Numbered from the stretch's first letter, positions 34,598-44,121 are shown. The stretch: DNA of 64,000 bases from Streptomyces spinosus (GCF_020400655.1 NZ_JAINRC010000018.1:145562-209561), one strand, 5' to 3'. Made by a program: numbers and translations. The notes: a model not told the origin generated them from the letters alone.

Positions 34598-37363
34598 GTG
34601 GAAGCGGGCATCGCAGCGATGGTCGGCCGCGAACAGGAGCAGGAGGTGCTCTCCGCGTTCGTGGCCGCCCCCGAGGGGCGGGCCCTCGTCCTGCGGGGCG
34701 ACACGGGTGTCGGCAAGAGCGCCCTGCTGGACCACGTCGCCGGCCTCGCAGCGGACGAGAAACACCGCGTGATCCGGGCCGCCGGGGTCGAGGCCGAGTC
34801 GGAGCTGCCGTTCGCCGGCCTGCACCAGTTCCTGTACCCGCTGCTGTCCTACGTCGACCGGCTCGACGTCGGCCACCGAGGAGTGTTCGACGTCGTCTTC
34901 GGCCGGAACGGGGGCCCGCCCCCGTCGGTCATGACCCTCGGCATCGCCGTCCTCGACCTGCTCTCTCTCGCGGCGTCGCAGAAGCCGCTCCTGCTGGTAC
35001 TGGACGACGGCCAGTGGCTGGACGCCTCCAGCATCGAGGTGTGCGGATTCGTGGGCCGCCGGCTCACCGGCAGCTCGGTGAAGCTCGCGGTCGGCCTGCG
35101 CTCCGACCTCGCCTCCGGCTTCGACACCGCGGCGCTGCCCACGGTGCCGGTGACCACGCTGTCGGAGGAGGCCTCCGAGCAGTTGCTGGACATGCGCCAC
35201 CCGGGCCTGGACCCCCGGCTGCGCCGGCTGGTCCTCGACGAGGCACAGGGCAACCCGCTCGCCCTGCTGGAACTGCCGCCCTATGTGCGCGGCAATCTGT
35301 CGGCCCACGGCTCCGGGGAATCGTTCGGCTACACCGGCGTCCCGCTGCCCCTGCGGCTCCAGCACGTCTACGGCGCGCGTATCGAGGGTCTCGGCGACGC
35401 CGTACGCGCGGAGCTGCTGCGCGGCGCCCTGGACGGTGTCGCGGCGGGTACGACGGTCGGCCGTGCCCGTGGCGCGCGCTACCGCATGAGGGACGCCGAC
35501 GAGGCCGCGGCCTGCGGTCTGCTGGACATCGACCCGCTCAACGGCGACTTCGTGTTCCGGCACCCCCTGGTCCGGTCGACCGCCGTGCAGATCGCCACCC
35601 CGAACGAGCGGCGCGCGGCGCACGCGTCCCTCGCGCAGGTGCACCGCACCGACGTGGAACGGCGCGCGTACCACCTCGGGGCCTCCGCGGTCGACCCGGA
35701 CGAGGAGATCGCCGCCGCGCTGGAGGCGGCCGCGGAGTCGGCCACCCGACGGGGCGGCGCGCGGGCCGCCGTCGCCTGGCTGACCCGGGCGGCGGAGCTG
35801 AGCGAGAGCCACGAGGAGCGCACTCGCAGGCTCGGGGACGCCGCGTTCATCGCCGGACACGCCGGCCGGCTCGACCAGGCGCAGCAGCTCGTCGGCTCCG
35901 ACTCGACCGCTGGAAGAATCGATTCTCCTGCCTCGGTGGTGGCATCGGCCTACGTCGCACTCTACGAGGACGGAGACGTCCGCTCCTCCCAGCACCAGGT
36001 GCTGGCGGCGATCGAGGGCGTCCGGGACGGCGGTGCGACCGAGCCGACCGAGGTCCTGACCCGGCTGGTGAACCTGCTGCTGGCCATCAACCAGTACGCG
36101 AGCGACGCGGCGTCCTGGGAGCGGGCGCACCGGCTCATCGACTCGCTGGGCGACCTGGTGTCCCCGCATTCGCGCGTCTACCAGGACGCCTGGGGCGATG
36201 TGGTGCGCCGGGGAGCGGGCGTGCACGAGCGGGTGGAGCGGGCCTTCGCGGACCTCGGCGCGCTGGATCCCTGGGACATCAGCAGGCTGTCGGTCGCCGC
36301 CTACCACGTGGACACGCTCAGTCAGTACCGGCCGCACCTCCAGCGCGTCGTGGACCGCGAACTGGAGACCGGGGCCCAGGTCTCCGGCATGACGATGCTG
36401 CACCTGATCATGCTGGACCAGATCGCCGTCGGCGAGTGGGACGAGGCGGAGCGCACCGGGCAGCGCGGGCTGGAGCTGATGACCTCGCGCCGGCACACGT
36501 TGTTCGCCCATCACAGCAAGGCGTACCTGGGACTGCTGGCGGCGATGCGCGGGGAGGTGGAGCGGGCGCGGGAGATGCAGGCCGCCGTCGACGCCTGGGC
36601 CCGCCCCCGCGGCATCGGCTTCCTCACCCAGATCGCCGACGCCATCGGCACCACCGCCGCCCTCAGCGAGGGCGACTACGAAGCCGCCTACCTCCACGCG
36701 ATCGGCATCACACCGCCGGGCGCCTTCGAGCCCTACTCCCACCAGGCCTCCCGTACCCTGCTCGACCTCGTCGAGGCGGCCCTGCACACCGGCCGCTCCG
36801 AACAGGCCCGCGGTCACGCCCTGGCCGCCCAGCGGGCGCGACTGCCCGAGATCTCCCCCCGCCTGGCCCTCGTCACCCACGGCGCCCTCGCCATGACCGC
36901 CGCCGACCCCACCGAGGCCGAACAGTTCTACGACCGGGCCGAGAACCAGCCCGCAGCGACCCGCTTCCCCTTCGAGCTGGCCCGCATCCGCCTCGCCCGC
37001 GGCATCCGGCTGCGCCACACCCAGGGACGCAAGGCCGCGCGTCCGCCCCTGACCCTGGCGGCGGAGGCGTTCGAACGCCTCGGCGCCACCACGTGGACCG
37101 AACGGGCCCGTGCCGAACTGAGGACCACCGGCACCCCCGCCCACCCGTCCGCCGCCCACCTCGCCGCGCTGACCTGGCAGGAACGCCGGATCGCCGACCT
37201 CGCCGCCGGCGGCCTGACCAACAAGGAGATCGGCCAGCGGATGCACCTGTCACCGCGCACGGTCAGCTCCCACCTCTACCGGGTCTTCCCCAAGCTGGGC
37301 ATCAGCTCCCGGGCGGCCCTCCGCGACGCCCTGGGCAAACTCCGCGACGAGCAGAGCGTGTGA
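34598..37363 (+). CDS. Large ATP-binding LuxR-family (LAL) regulator
   Basis: A 921-residue STAND-type regulator. An N-terminal AAA/NTPase has Walker A GDTGVGKS at residues 34-41 and Walker B-like LLLVLDDGQWLD near 130. A long helical TPR-like sensor region follows. The C-terminal LuxR helix-turn-helix is LTWQERRIADLAAGGLTNKE, IGQRMHLSPRTVSSHLYRVF. GTG 34598 follows GGAGGGAGTGGGG. LAL proteins commonly activate nearby or pathway genes on binding an inducer and ATP; no target is evident here. It is the intact relative of the broken gene at 58554-60291, with near-identical DNA over the HTH. Confidence 0.93.
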   Translation: MEAGIAAMVGREQEQEVLSAFVAAPEGRALVLRGDTGVGKSALLDHVAGLAADEKHRVIRAAGVEAESELPFAGLHQFLYPLLSYVDRLDVGHRGVFDVVFGRNGGPPPSVMTLGIAVLDLLSLAASQKPLLLVLDDGQWLDASSIEVCGFVGRRLTGSSVKLAVGLRSDLASGFDTAALPTVPVTTLSEEASEQLLDMRHPGLDPRLRRLVLDEAQGNPLALLELPPYVRGNLSAHGSGESFGYTGVPLPLRLQHVYGARIEGLGDAVRAELLRGALDGVAAGTTVGRARGARYRMRDADEAAACGLLDIDPLNGDFVFRHPLVRSTAVQIATPNERRAAHASLAQVHRTDVERRAYHLGASAVDPDEEIAAALEAAAESATRRGGARAAVAWLTRAAELSESHEERTRRLGDAAFIAGHAGRLDQAQQLVGSDSTAGRIDSPASVVASAYVALYEDGDVRSSQHQVLAAIEGVRDGGATEPTEVLTRLVNLLLAINQYASDAASWERAHRLIDSLGDLVSPHSRVYQDAWGDVVRRGAGVHERVERAFADLGALDPWDISRLSVAAYHVDTLSQYRPHLQRVVDRELETGAQVSGMTMLHLIMLDQIAVGEWDEAERTGQRGLELMTSRRHTLFAHHSKAYLGLLAAMRGEVERAREMQAAVDAWARPRGIGFLTQIADAIGTTAALSEGDYEAAYLHAIGITPPGAFEPYSHQASRTLLDLVEAALHTGRSEQARGHALAAQRARLPEISPRLALVTHGALAMTAADPTEAEQFYDRAENQPAATRFPFELARIRLARGIRLRHTQGRKAARPPLTLAAEAFERLGATTWTERARAELRTTGTPAHPSAAHLAALTWQERRIADLAAGGLTNKEIGQRMHLSPRTVSSHLYRVFPKLGISSRAALRDALGKLRDEQSV

Positions 37364-37467
37364 GGGGGAAGGCCGGGAAAGTGGATGAACCTCCATCCGG
37401 TCGACGGCCGCCACGGCGGGTGACTCGGCAGTAGGTGCCCTGGAAATCCGGGGGTGCCCGGCAGAGC

Positions 37468-37511
37468 CGGTACCGGCCCGGCGCGAGCCGGCCGGTGCCG
37501 GGCCGGTACCG
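37468..37511. terminator. Hairpin terminator between convergent genes
   Basis: CGGTACCGGCCCGGC (37468-37482) pairs perfectly with GCCGGGCCGGTACCG (37497-37511) across a 14-base loop. It is placed between the ends of the LAL regulator and the M28 peptidase. A 17-bp direct repeat (TCACGCTGACGCCCACG) follows at about 37543 and 37568, duplicating the last codons of the peptidase. Confidence 0.75.
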
Positions 37512-37567
37512 CGCCGGCGCGGATCTGTTGCAGGGCCGCGGGTCACGCTGACGCCCACGTCACGTCG

Positions 37568-38587
37568 TCACGCTGACGCCCACGACACGGCCGTCACCGC
37601 GGTGGCCTCGGTGACGGCGGCGAGCCGGCCGTAGTCGAGCGTCTCCGGCACGTCCGTGGACCGGTGGTAGTGGGGGTTCCGGAAGTTCGCGGTGTCCGTG
37701 AGCATGAGCGCGGGAACGCCCCGGTTCCAGAACGGCGCGTGGTCGCTGCGCCCCAGGTGGTTGGCCGGAGGCACGGCGAGTCCGATCAGCAGCCCGAGCA
37801 GCCCGTCGGGACGCGGGTCGCGCAGCAGCAGGCCGGTGACGGACGGCGAGGCCGCCGCGGCGGCCCGCCTCCACACCTCGGCCGCGGCGGCCGAGGAACG
37901 GCGGTGCACCACCAGGGTGAAGTCGCCCCGGTAGCCCTCGTCACGGGTCGCGGCGGACGCTTCGGGGAAGATGCGCCCGAAGCCGGCGGGCAGACGCTGC
38001 GTCCCCGGGTCGTCGGCGAAGTAGCCGACCGACTCCAGGCAGATCATGCCGCGCACACCGCCGTCGCCGACCAGCTCCCGGGCGGCCTGGCGGGAGCCGA
38101 TGAGGCCGAGCTCCTCCATGTCGAACACGGCCAGGACGACGCGTGGGGCGACGGGCGAGGAGGCCAGCAGACGTGCCGTCTCCAGGACCACCGCGACCCC
38201 CGAGGCGTTGTCGTCGGCGCCGGGACTGCCGCTGACGCTGTCCAGGTGCGCGCCGATCACCACGGCCGGCCCGGCACCGCGACCGGGCAGCTCGGCGACG
38301 AGGTTGGCGCCGCGCAGCCGCCGGTGGAGCCGGGGCTTGAGGGCGAGGGCCCGGTGTCCGTGCCGGTCGGTGGCGCCGACCTGCCAGCGCACGTCGAACG
38401 GCTGCCGGCGCACCAGCCAGCCCGCCGCGGTCAGTTCGCCGTGCACGTACGCCTCGGCACGTTCCATCATCTCCGGCGCCCGGAGCCGGCTGCGCGGGCC
38501 CGTGGCGAGGAACTCCACGTGCCGCCGCAGCCTGCCGGCGTCCGGGCGGGGGCTCCGGCCGGGCGCCGCCGTCGGGTCGTTCGTCAT
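37568..38587 (-). CDS. M28-family zinc aminopeptidase
   Basis: A 339-residue di-zinc metallopeptidase. Metal ligands and catalytic residues are visible in order: VIGAHLDSVSGSPGADDNAS (His, bridging Asp), FDMEELGLIGS (catalytic Glu, ligand Glu), NHLGRSDHAPFW (ligand Asp) and HYHRSTD (ligand His). No signal peptide is obvious from ATG 38587 (MTNDPTAAPGRS), so it may be cytoplasmic, unlike secreted Streptomyces aminopeptidases. Cleaves N-terminal residues of peptides; specificity unknown. Confidence 0.9.
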   Translation of the reverse strand: MTNDPTAAPGRSPRPDAGRLRRHVEFLATGPRSRLRAPEMMERAEAYVHGELTAAGWLVRRQPFDVRWQVGATDRHGHRALALKPRLHRRLRGANLVAELPGRGAGPAVVIGAHLDSVSGSPGADDNASGVAVVLETARLLASSPVAPRVVLAVFDMEELGLIGSRQAARELVGDGGVRGMICLESVGYFADDPGTQRLPAGFGRIFPEASAATRDEGYRGDFTLVVHRRSSAAAAEVWRRAAAAASPSVTGLLLRDPRPDGLLGLLIGLAVPPANHLGRSDHAPFWNRGVPALMLTDTANFRNPHYHRSTDVPETLDYGRLAAVTEATAVTAVSWASA

Positions 38588-39075
38588 CCGGTACTCCGCT
38601 CGCCACGGGGGTCAGGGACAGCGCGCCGGCCGGCGGCCGGGCACCCGGCAACGGGGAAGAGCGACGGGAGGGGAGCACTCGGGGCGAATTTCAGTCGGCC
38701 GATCCGTGAACCCGCGCCGGTTTCCGACCCGTTGATCCAGAGGAAGACTCCTGCGGCCGGTGTGTTCATCGGCTGGCCCGGCCGCAGGAAGGGAGCGGCC
38801 GTCCGCACGTTCTTCCCTGATGTGGAGGGCGGCCGCTCCACCTCCCGTCCGTCCCCGGAAACCGTCGTCAGTCCCCTGGACATGTCACAGGACCAGCCTC
38901 TCCGTCTGCCACACGCTCGCCGGGCGATGTCCGACCCTATCGTCACACGTGTCGCCGCGGGCAGTGGTGCGCACGAGCCAGGTGAGTGCCGCGGGGCGCG
39001 AACCCGCTGAAACACCTGTCCTTCGGGGCGATACAGTCGAGAGAAGGGTCGGTGTCTCGGGGTGGAGGACAAGGC
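38588..39075. other. Intergenic region with a strong hairpin upstream of an ECF sigma gene
   Basis: About 490 bp. TCCTGCGGCCGG (38749-38760) pairs perfectly with CCGGCCGCAGGA (38778-38789), a terminator-like hairpin sitting in a divergent gap. Further right are ATGTCACA near 38882 and ACACGTGT near 38944. TGTCACA followed by CGTC is reported as an ECF41-type promoter element; here CGTC occurs 13 bases later, so assignment is only tentative. Confidence 0.4.
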
Positions 39076-40041
39076 ATGCGCGGTCCGCAGGAGAACGCCG
39101 GGACGTGGGAGGACGCCGCCCTGACCCGGGCCGCGCAGGCGGGCGACGTGTCGGCCCTGGCGCTGCTGCTGGAGCGGCACCGGCCGAGGATGCGCGCGGT
39201 GGCGCTCAGCCTGCTGGGGCCGGGCCCGGACGTGGACGACGTCCTTCAGGAGGCGGCGCTGGTGGCGCTGCGGCGGATCGTGGACGTACGCGATCCCGAA
39301 GCGGTGGGACCGTGGCTGCGCATGGTCGTACGCAACCACTGCCGCGGCCTGCTGCGTGTCTCCCGGCGGACGGAACCCCTGGACGAGGTGCCGCTGCCGC
39401 AGGACGGCGGGACCCCCGAACAGGTGCTGGAGAGCCACGCGCTGCGGGACTGGATCTGGGAGGCGGTCGAGTCGCTGTCCCCGACTCTGCGGCTGCCGGT
39501 GGTGCTGCGCTACTTCTCCACCGGGATCACCTCCTACCAGCAGATCGCCGAGGCCTGTGCGGTGCCGGTGCGTACCGTGCGCAGCCGCCTGCACCAGGCC
39601 CGCGCCGCACTGGCCCGGACCCTGGCGGACACGGCGGACTCCGGGCACGAGGACGTGCTGCGCCGTACGGCGGAGAGCTGGCGGGAGGCGCACGACACGC
39701 TGGCGGCCGCCGAGCGCGGCGAGTTCGGCAAGGTGGTCAGGGACCGCTACTCCCCCGGGGTCGCGCTGCTGGTCGGCGGGGAACGCCTCGGTGGTGCCGA
39801 CCTGCTGCTGTCGGGCATGGACCGCGACCTGTCGGCGGGGGTGCGCCAGCGGCCCCGCCACGTCGTGGCCGGCCGGTCCCTGGTCGTGTGGGAGATGGAC
39901 CTGGTCAGCCCGGCGGACGACCCGGACCACTGCCCGCCGGGAGTCGCCTGGATCATGACGCTGGACGCGGGCCGCGTCGACCGGGTGTCCCTGTACCACA
40001 GCCCCCGCCCGGACGCGCTCCCCGAGCCGGTGGCGGCCTGA
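39076..40041 (+). CDS. ECF sigma factor with SnoaL/NTF2-like C-terminal domain
   Basis: A 321-residue protein. Sigma region 2 has ALALLLERHRPRMRAVALSL and VDDVLQEAALVALRRIVDV. Region 4 has LRLPVVLRYFSTGITSYQQI with ACAVPVRTVRSRLHQARAAL. The final 120 residues (AERGEFGKVVRDRYSPGVAL to GRVDRVSLYHSP) form an NTF2/SnoaL-like cavity domain that in related ECF groups modulates sigma activity without a separate anti-sigma factor. ATG 39076 follows GGTGGAGGACAAGG. The hydrolase 110 bp downstream is the natural candidate target. Confidence 0.9.
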   Translation: MRGPQENAGTWEDAALTRAAQAGDVSALALLLERHRPRMRAVALSLLGPGPDVDDVLQEAALVALRRIVDVRDPEAVGPWLRMVVRNHCRGLLRVSRRTEPLDEVPLPQDGGTPEQVLESHALRDWIWEAVESLSPTLRLPVVLRYFSTGITSYQQIAEACAVPVRTVRSRLHQARAALARTLADTADSGHEDVLRRTAESWREAHDTLAAAERGEFGKVVRDRYSPGVALLVGGERLGGADLLLSGMDRDLSAGVRQRPRHVVAGRSLVVWEMDLVSPADDPDHCPPGVAWIMTLDAGRVDRVSLYHSPRPDALPEPVAA

Positions 40042-40151
40042 GCCCACCCTCTGCCGGACGTGTGACACAGGTCACCTCATCGGGATCCAACTTTCCGCTT
40101 CCGGCGGTGTCGTGTCGGTGCAACCCCCGTCCACGGCTCATGGAGGCCCCG

Positions 40152-41090
40152 ATGACCGCGTCCCACTCGCACCACGACGGCCCGACCCCCGACACCGACC
40201 CGCTCTCCCCCGGCACCCACACCTACCGGCTGGCCGGCCTGGTGCAGCGCTACCACGTCCACGGCGACGGCCCGGTGTGCGTGGCCCACTCCGGCGGGCC
40301 CGGCATCCACTGGGAGTACCTGCGCGTGCCCGCCCTCGAGGAGCACCTGACCATGGTGTACGTCGAGCCGGTCGGCACCGCCGAGGACAGCCGTCTGCCC
40401 TCGCACCCGCACGGATACACCCGGGAGCGTTACAGCGGCTTCCTCGAGACACTGATCAACCGGCTGGGGGCGTCCCGGGTGCACCTGCTGGGGCACTCGC
40501 ACGGCGCCTTCGTGGCCGCCTACCACGCCCTGCACCGGTCCGGGCAGCTGGCGGGCGTCGTGCTCTACGAGGGCGCTCCCGTCACGGGGCCCGAGCACGG
40601 CGCGGAGGCGGCGCGCATGGTGGAGGCGTTCGTGGCGAAGCACGCCGGCCACCCGGGGCTGCCGGGTGTGCTGGCCGCGTTCGAGGCGATGTCCGGCATG
40701 TCCAGTGACGAGGACACCGTGGCGGTCGCCCGGGGTGTGCTGCCGTCGTACTTCGCCGACTACTGGGGGAACGAGGAGAAGTACGCGCCCTTCCGGGACG
40801 CGGTCCGGGCCACGTACGTCTCCGGCCTGGACGAGGATCTCACCCCGGAGGTCATCGACGACCGTGCCGCGCTCAAGGAGCTGACGGTGCCGGCCCTGGT
40901 GATCGTGGGCCGTCACGACGTGATCTGCGGAGTGCGCTGGGGTCTGGAACTGGACGAACTGATCCCCGACTCACGGCTGGTGGTGCTGGAGCAGAGCGGT
41001 CACATGGGGCACGTCGAGGAACCCGGGAGGTTCGCGGACGCGGTCCTCGGCTTCGTTCGGGAGACGGCGCCGCGGGGCGGGGCCGCGTAA
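40152..41090 (+). CDS. Proline iminopeptidase-like alpha/beta hydrolase
   Basis: A 312-residue hydrolase. ATG 40152 has GGAGG five bases upstream; ATG 40140 is in frame but poorer. It has the S33-type oxyanion loop HSGGPGIHWEY, the nucleophile elbow GHSHGAFVA (Ser), the acid in VGRHDVICG and the catalytic His in SGHMGHVEEP. PVGTAEDSRLP replaces the DQRGxGxS motif of true proline iminopeptidases, so another substrate is likely. Upstream are ATCCAAC and GTCGTG, reminiscent of an ECF promoter, and the inverted repeat GTGAC-ACAG-GTCAC near 40060. Control by the adjacent ECF factor is inferred. Confidence 0.87.
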   Translation: MTASHSHHDGPTPDTDPLSPGTHTYRLAGLVQRYHVHGDGPVCVAHSGGPGIHWEYLRVPALEEHLTMVYVEPVGTAEDSRLPSHPHGYTRERYSGFLETLINRLGASRVHLLGHSHGAFVAAYHALHRSGQLAGVVLYEGAPVTGPEHGAEAARMVEAFVAKHAGHPGLPGVLAAFEAMSGMSSDEDTVAVARGVLPSYFADYWGNEEKYAPFRDAVRATYVSGLDEDLTPEVIDDRAALKELTVPALVIVGRHDVICGVRWGLELDELIPDSRLVVLEQSGHMGHVEEPGRFADAVLGFVRETAPRGGAA

Positions 41091-41145
41091 CGCACGACGT
41101 GCCGTGCCGGCACACCGACGCGTCGGACCAGGCGGGCGCGCCGAA

Positions 41146-41172
41146 CCGGTCACGGGGCGGATCCGTGACCGG
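41146..41172 (+). terminator. Hairpin terminator after the S33-like hydrolase
   Basis: CCGGTCACGG (41146-41155) pairs perfectly with CCGTGACCGG (41163-41172) with a 7-base loop, 56 bp past the stop. Confidence 0.65.
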
Positions 41173-41205
41173 ACCGGCCTGCGCGCCAGGCCGATGGTGA
41201 CCGCT

Positions 41206-41759
41206 TCACGCGGGGCCCCTCGGGGACAGGCAGGACCACGTGATCCGGCTCGTGCCCCCGGACCGGGCGGTCCGGCGCGACGCCTGCCCCGTGTGCCCGG
41301 TGCGTGGCGTCCGGCGAGGCGGGGACGAAGTCCCGGCGGACGCCGCGCCGGAAGCCGTTCGCGCGCCGCCGACACGCGGGTCAGGTGCTCTCGGCGGGTC
41401 CGACGCTGTTCGGCAGACCGGCGACGGGCCCCGTACGGGAGTGACCGGCGTCGACACGAGGGACGCCGTCGACGCCGTCCCGGGCGGCGGGCCCGCCTCG
41501 CGCGGTCCCGGCAGTACGCGGGCGAGGCCGCGACGGCGGTCAGGGCGGCCGCGAGCGCCGCCGCGTAGCGCCCGACGTGCCGTACCGCGGTTCCGGCCGG
41601 CACACGGGGCCCCGACGCGCCGGCGCCGGCGCCGCACCTTCGGCGGATGCCGGCCATCCGCCCGGACGAGGGGCCGGGCGCCGGAACCGCAGTCTCCAGG
41701 AGGCCGCGGACCGCGCGCTCCGCCTCCTCCCCCTGCTCCTCATCCGGCTCGGCGGCCAT
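41206..41759 (-). pseudogene. Probable frameshifted partner of the SigE-family sigma factor
   Basis: A leftward frame starts at 41759, 20 bases inside the sigma gene, with EAERAVRGLLETAVPAPGPS, an Arg-rich turn and one membrane span (VGRYAAALAAALTAVAASPA). This is the usual layout of proteins encoded after SigE-family genes. After the span the frame turns into Arg-rich unnatural sequence, while a neighbouring frame continues plausibly (LPGPREAGPPPGTASTAS and on). A single frameshift near 41520 would explain this. Real pseudogene or sequencing error cannot be told apart by eye. Confidence 0.5.
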
Positions 41760-42282
41760 GACCGGCCCCCTTCCCTACCCCGGGCAGGGTCTCCAGTTCG
41801 GCCCGCAGTGTTCTCAGCGCCTTGGCCGCCTGGCTCTTGACGGTGCCGGGGTGACAGCCCAGTACCCGTGCGGTCTCCTGCACGCTCAGTTCCTCGAAGT
41901 ACCGCAGGACCACCACCGCCCGCTGCCGGGCGGGCAGCCGCCGGACGACCAGGGCGAGTGACTGTTCCAGGTCCACGGCGTCGAACGGGTCGCCGGTGCC
42001 CGTGCCCTCGGGCATCCGCTCGTGTGCGTGCGGGATCTCGCCCCGCCAGCGCCGCTGCCACCAGGACAGGTGGGTGTTGACCAGGGCCTTGCGTACGTAT
42101 GCCTCCGGGTTCTCCACCCCGATCCTGCGCCACTTGGACCACACCTTCGCCAGCACCGTCTGCAGGAGGTCCTCCGCGAGGTGCGCGTCACCCGTCAGGA
42201 GCCGGGCGACCCGGAGAAGTCCGGGTCCACGCGCCGTCACGAACTCCTCGAAGGTCGCGTCGGCCTCCCCCGCCGTCCTCAT
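41740..42282 (-). CDS. SigE-family RNA polymerase sigma factor
   Basis: A 180-residue ECF-like factor of the actinobacterial SigE family. Region 2 is FEEFVTARGPGLLRVARLLT, LAEDLLQTVLAKVWSKWRRI and AYVRKALVNTHLSWWQRRWR, all typical. Region 4 is LPARQRAVVVLRYFEELSVQ with ETARVLGCHPGTVKSQAAKA. It overlaps the start of the downstream membrane protein, which looks frameshifted, so it may be unrestrained or its regulation altered. Confidence 0.92.
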   Translation of the reverse strand: MRTAGEADATFEEFVTARGPGLLRVARLLTGDAHLAEDLLQTVLAKVWSKWRRIGVENPEAYVRKALVNTHLSWWQRRWRGEIPHAHERMPEGTGTGDPFDAVDLEQSLALVVRRLPARQRAVVVLRYFEELSVQETARVLGCHPGTVKSQAAKALRTLRAELETLPGVGKGAGHGRRAG

Positions 42283-42382
42283 CTCGCTCCCGTCCCCCGA
42301 GGTACTTGCGCCGGTCCCGGCACACCTGGCGGATACACATGGCTCGCGGACCCTCCGGGAGGGACGGAAGCCGCGCTCACCT

Positions 42383-42991
42383 TCAGAAGTACAGGGCGCG
42401 GTGGTTGCGGTAGGCGAACGCGTCGCCCGAGCTGAGTGTGACGACGATGTCCTCGCAGAAGCGCCGGTAGTCCGTCTCCTGCTCGGCGGACAGCGTCACC
42501 GAGACGACCGGTTCGGGGCCCGTCGCCTGCCGCAGGGTGTCCAGCAGGCCGTCCGACGGCGTCAGCAGCAGTACGTCCAGGACGCGCCGGAGACCGTCGG
42601 GGAGGACTCGCTCCCGCCCCGGTGGCGGCGCGGGTGTGTCGGTGGACGCGAACAGTTCCAGACAGGCGAGCAGGTTGCCGAGGTCGGTCGCCGTGACCTC
42701 CACCGGGTACAGGCTCGTCAGCTGGTCGCCGCCCGGCCCGTACAGCGCGTACCTGACCTGGACCCGGTCGCCCGGTGCGGAGCCGGCGGACCGGCTCGCG
42801 GCGTACCACTCGAACCACAGCGGCAGTTGCACCAGTACGTGGACCCAGCTGTCGTAGGCGTCCGAGACGACGTCCGCGTCATCGGTCCGCAGTCCCTCGC
42901 TGTGCAGTCGGTGGAGGTGCCGGAGGAGGGGTTCCTCGAGGCTCTCGAACTTCGCGAAGAACACGGGATCGTCGGGGATGAGGATGTGCAA
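42383..42991 (-). CDS. Hypothetical protein, 202 aa
   Basis: TTG 42991 with GAGGAG seven bases upstream gives a product beginning with LHILIPDDPVFFAKF. It is soluble and acidic-neutral, with helices such as YDSWVHVLVQLPLWFEWYAA and LGNLLACLELFASTD and a C-terminal AYRNHRALYF. High third-position GC supports coding. I do not recognise the family and no neighbour explains it. Confidence 0.78.
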   Translation of the reverse strand: MHILIPDDPVFFAKFESLEEPLLRHLHRLHSEGLRTDDADVVSDAYDSWVHVLVQLPLWFEWYAASRSAGSAPGDRVQVRYALYGPGGDQLTSLYPVEVTATDLGNLLACLELFASTDTPAPPPGRERVLPDGLRRVLDVLLLTPSDGLLDTLRQATGPEPVVSVTLSAEQETDYRRFCEDIVVTLSSGDAFAYRNHRALYF

Positions 42992-43356
42992 GGGGCTGCT
43001 CCTCTCACCAGCTCGTCGCCTCGTGAGGGCGAGCGGTCGCCCGGCGGCCGGACACCTGTCATGAGGATGAACGGAGCAGCCCTGCGCGGAGTTCACCCGT
43101 CTGCCACCCGGTCACATGCATCCTGGCACACATATCGCCCGACGGCGACGGGCGGACCGCCCTCCGGGCCCTGTCCCAACGGCCCTGAACCGCTGCACGA
43201 TCGACGTTACATGTGTTACCTCGCACGGTTCGCCGGCACAGCACTTATCGTGAACAGTGAGCATGCCCGGCGAACCGTCCGGCGTCGGCACTTTCCGGCA
43301 CGGGACCCCCGCGTGGGTACCATGCACACGTCATCCATATCGAGGAGTGAATGGTC
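42992..43356. other. Divergent intergenic region
   Basis: About 365 bp between two divergent hypothetical genes. It contains GTTACATGTGTTAC near 43205 (a direct repeat of GTTAC around ACATGT) and lower local GC, suggesting promoter DNA. GAGGAG at 43342-43347 is the Shine-Dalgarno for the rightward gene. Confidence 0.45.
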
Positions 43357-43908
43357 GTGACCACACAGTCAGCCGCCACACTCCGATCGCGGTACGTGGA
43401 ACAAGCCGCATCGGACCTGGAGGAGAACCGCCGACGGCAGCAGGAGCTGGCGTCGAGGATCGAGGTGTTGAAGCAGGAGGAGGCACTCCTGGCCGACATC
43501 CTGAACCTCGCCGAGCGGTACGAGGGCTTCGCGGACGCGTCGCGTCTGCCGGAGCAGTTGCAGGACGAGCCGGCCGTCGGGAAGGCGAAGCGCGCTCCGG
43601 GCGCGGGCGGCTCACGACGGACGGCACCGGCCGGGGCCGCCACCGCGGGCGGCGCCGCGCAGGCGGGCGCGAAGGGGAAGTCGCGTCAGCCTCTGCTCGG
43701 TGACCTGCTCACGGATCTGCTCGGCCACCACGACGAGCCGCAGCCGGCGAAGGAACTGCGGGACGAGCTGATGGCGAAGTACCCGGACCGCGCCCCCACC
43801 CCGCAGGTGGTGCGCAACACCCTTGAGTCGCTGGTCGCCAAGGGCCGCATCCGGCGTCACAAGGAGCAGCGTTCGGTCATGTACACCCTGCTGAGGCCCG
43901 GCGCCTGA
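43357..43908 (+). CDS. Coiled-coil and winged-helix protein, putative regulator
   Basis: A 183-residue protein. GTG 43357 lies nine bases after GAGGAG and is preferred to ATG 43351, which is only three bases away. Residues 8-60 form a coiled coil (VEQAASDLEENRRRQQELAS, EVLKQEEALLADILNLAERY). A Gly/Ala/Lys linker follows, then a winged-helix-like domain: LLGDLLTDLLGHHDEPQPAK, LRDELMAKYPDRAPTPQVVR, LESLVAKGRIRRHKEQRSVM. The last part resembles DNA-binding domains that read HTH plus wing. Targets unknown. A hairpin terminator follows. Confidence 0.8.
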   Translation: MTTQSAATLRSRYVEQAASDLEENRRRQQELASRIEVLKQEEALLADILNLAERYEGFADASRLPEQLQDEPAVGKAKRAPGAGGSRRTAPAGAATAGGAAQAGAKGKSRQPLLGDLLTDLLGHHDEPQPAKELRDELMAKYPDRAPTPQVVRNTLESLVAKGRIRRHKEQRSVMYTLLRPGA

Positions 43909-44121
43909 CATTCGCGCCCGTCCCGCGGGCAGGCTGTCCACCAGCCGGACACGTGTGTTCGCGGGACGGGTCGGACCCCTCGTACAGGCCGGCCGTGCCT
44001 GTGTCCGCCCGGCCGCGCTGCCCTGCCCGCGCCCGGATCCTCTCCGCCCGGTCTGCCCTCTCCCCCTTCCGTCGCCGCGCCCGTCCAGCCGGTCATCGCC
44101 GGGCGGCTCACGAGCCGTGCC

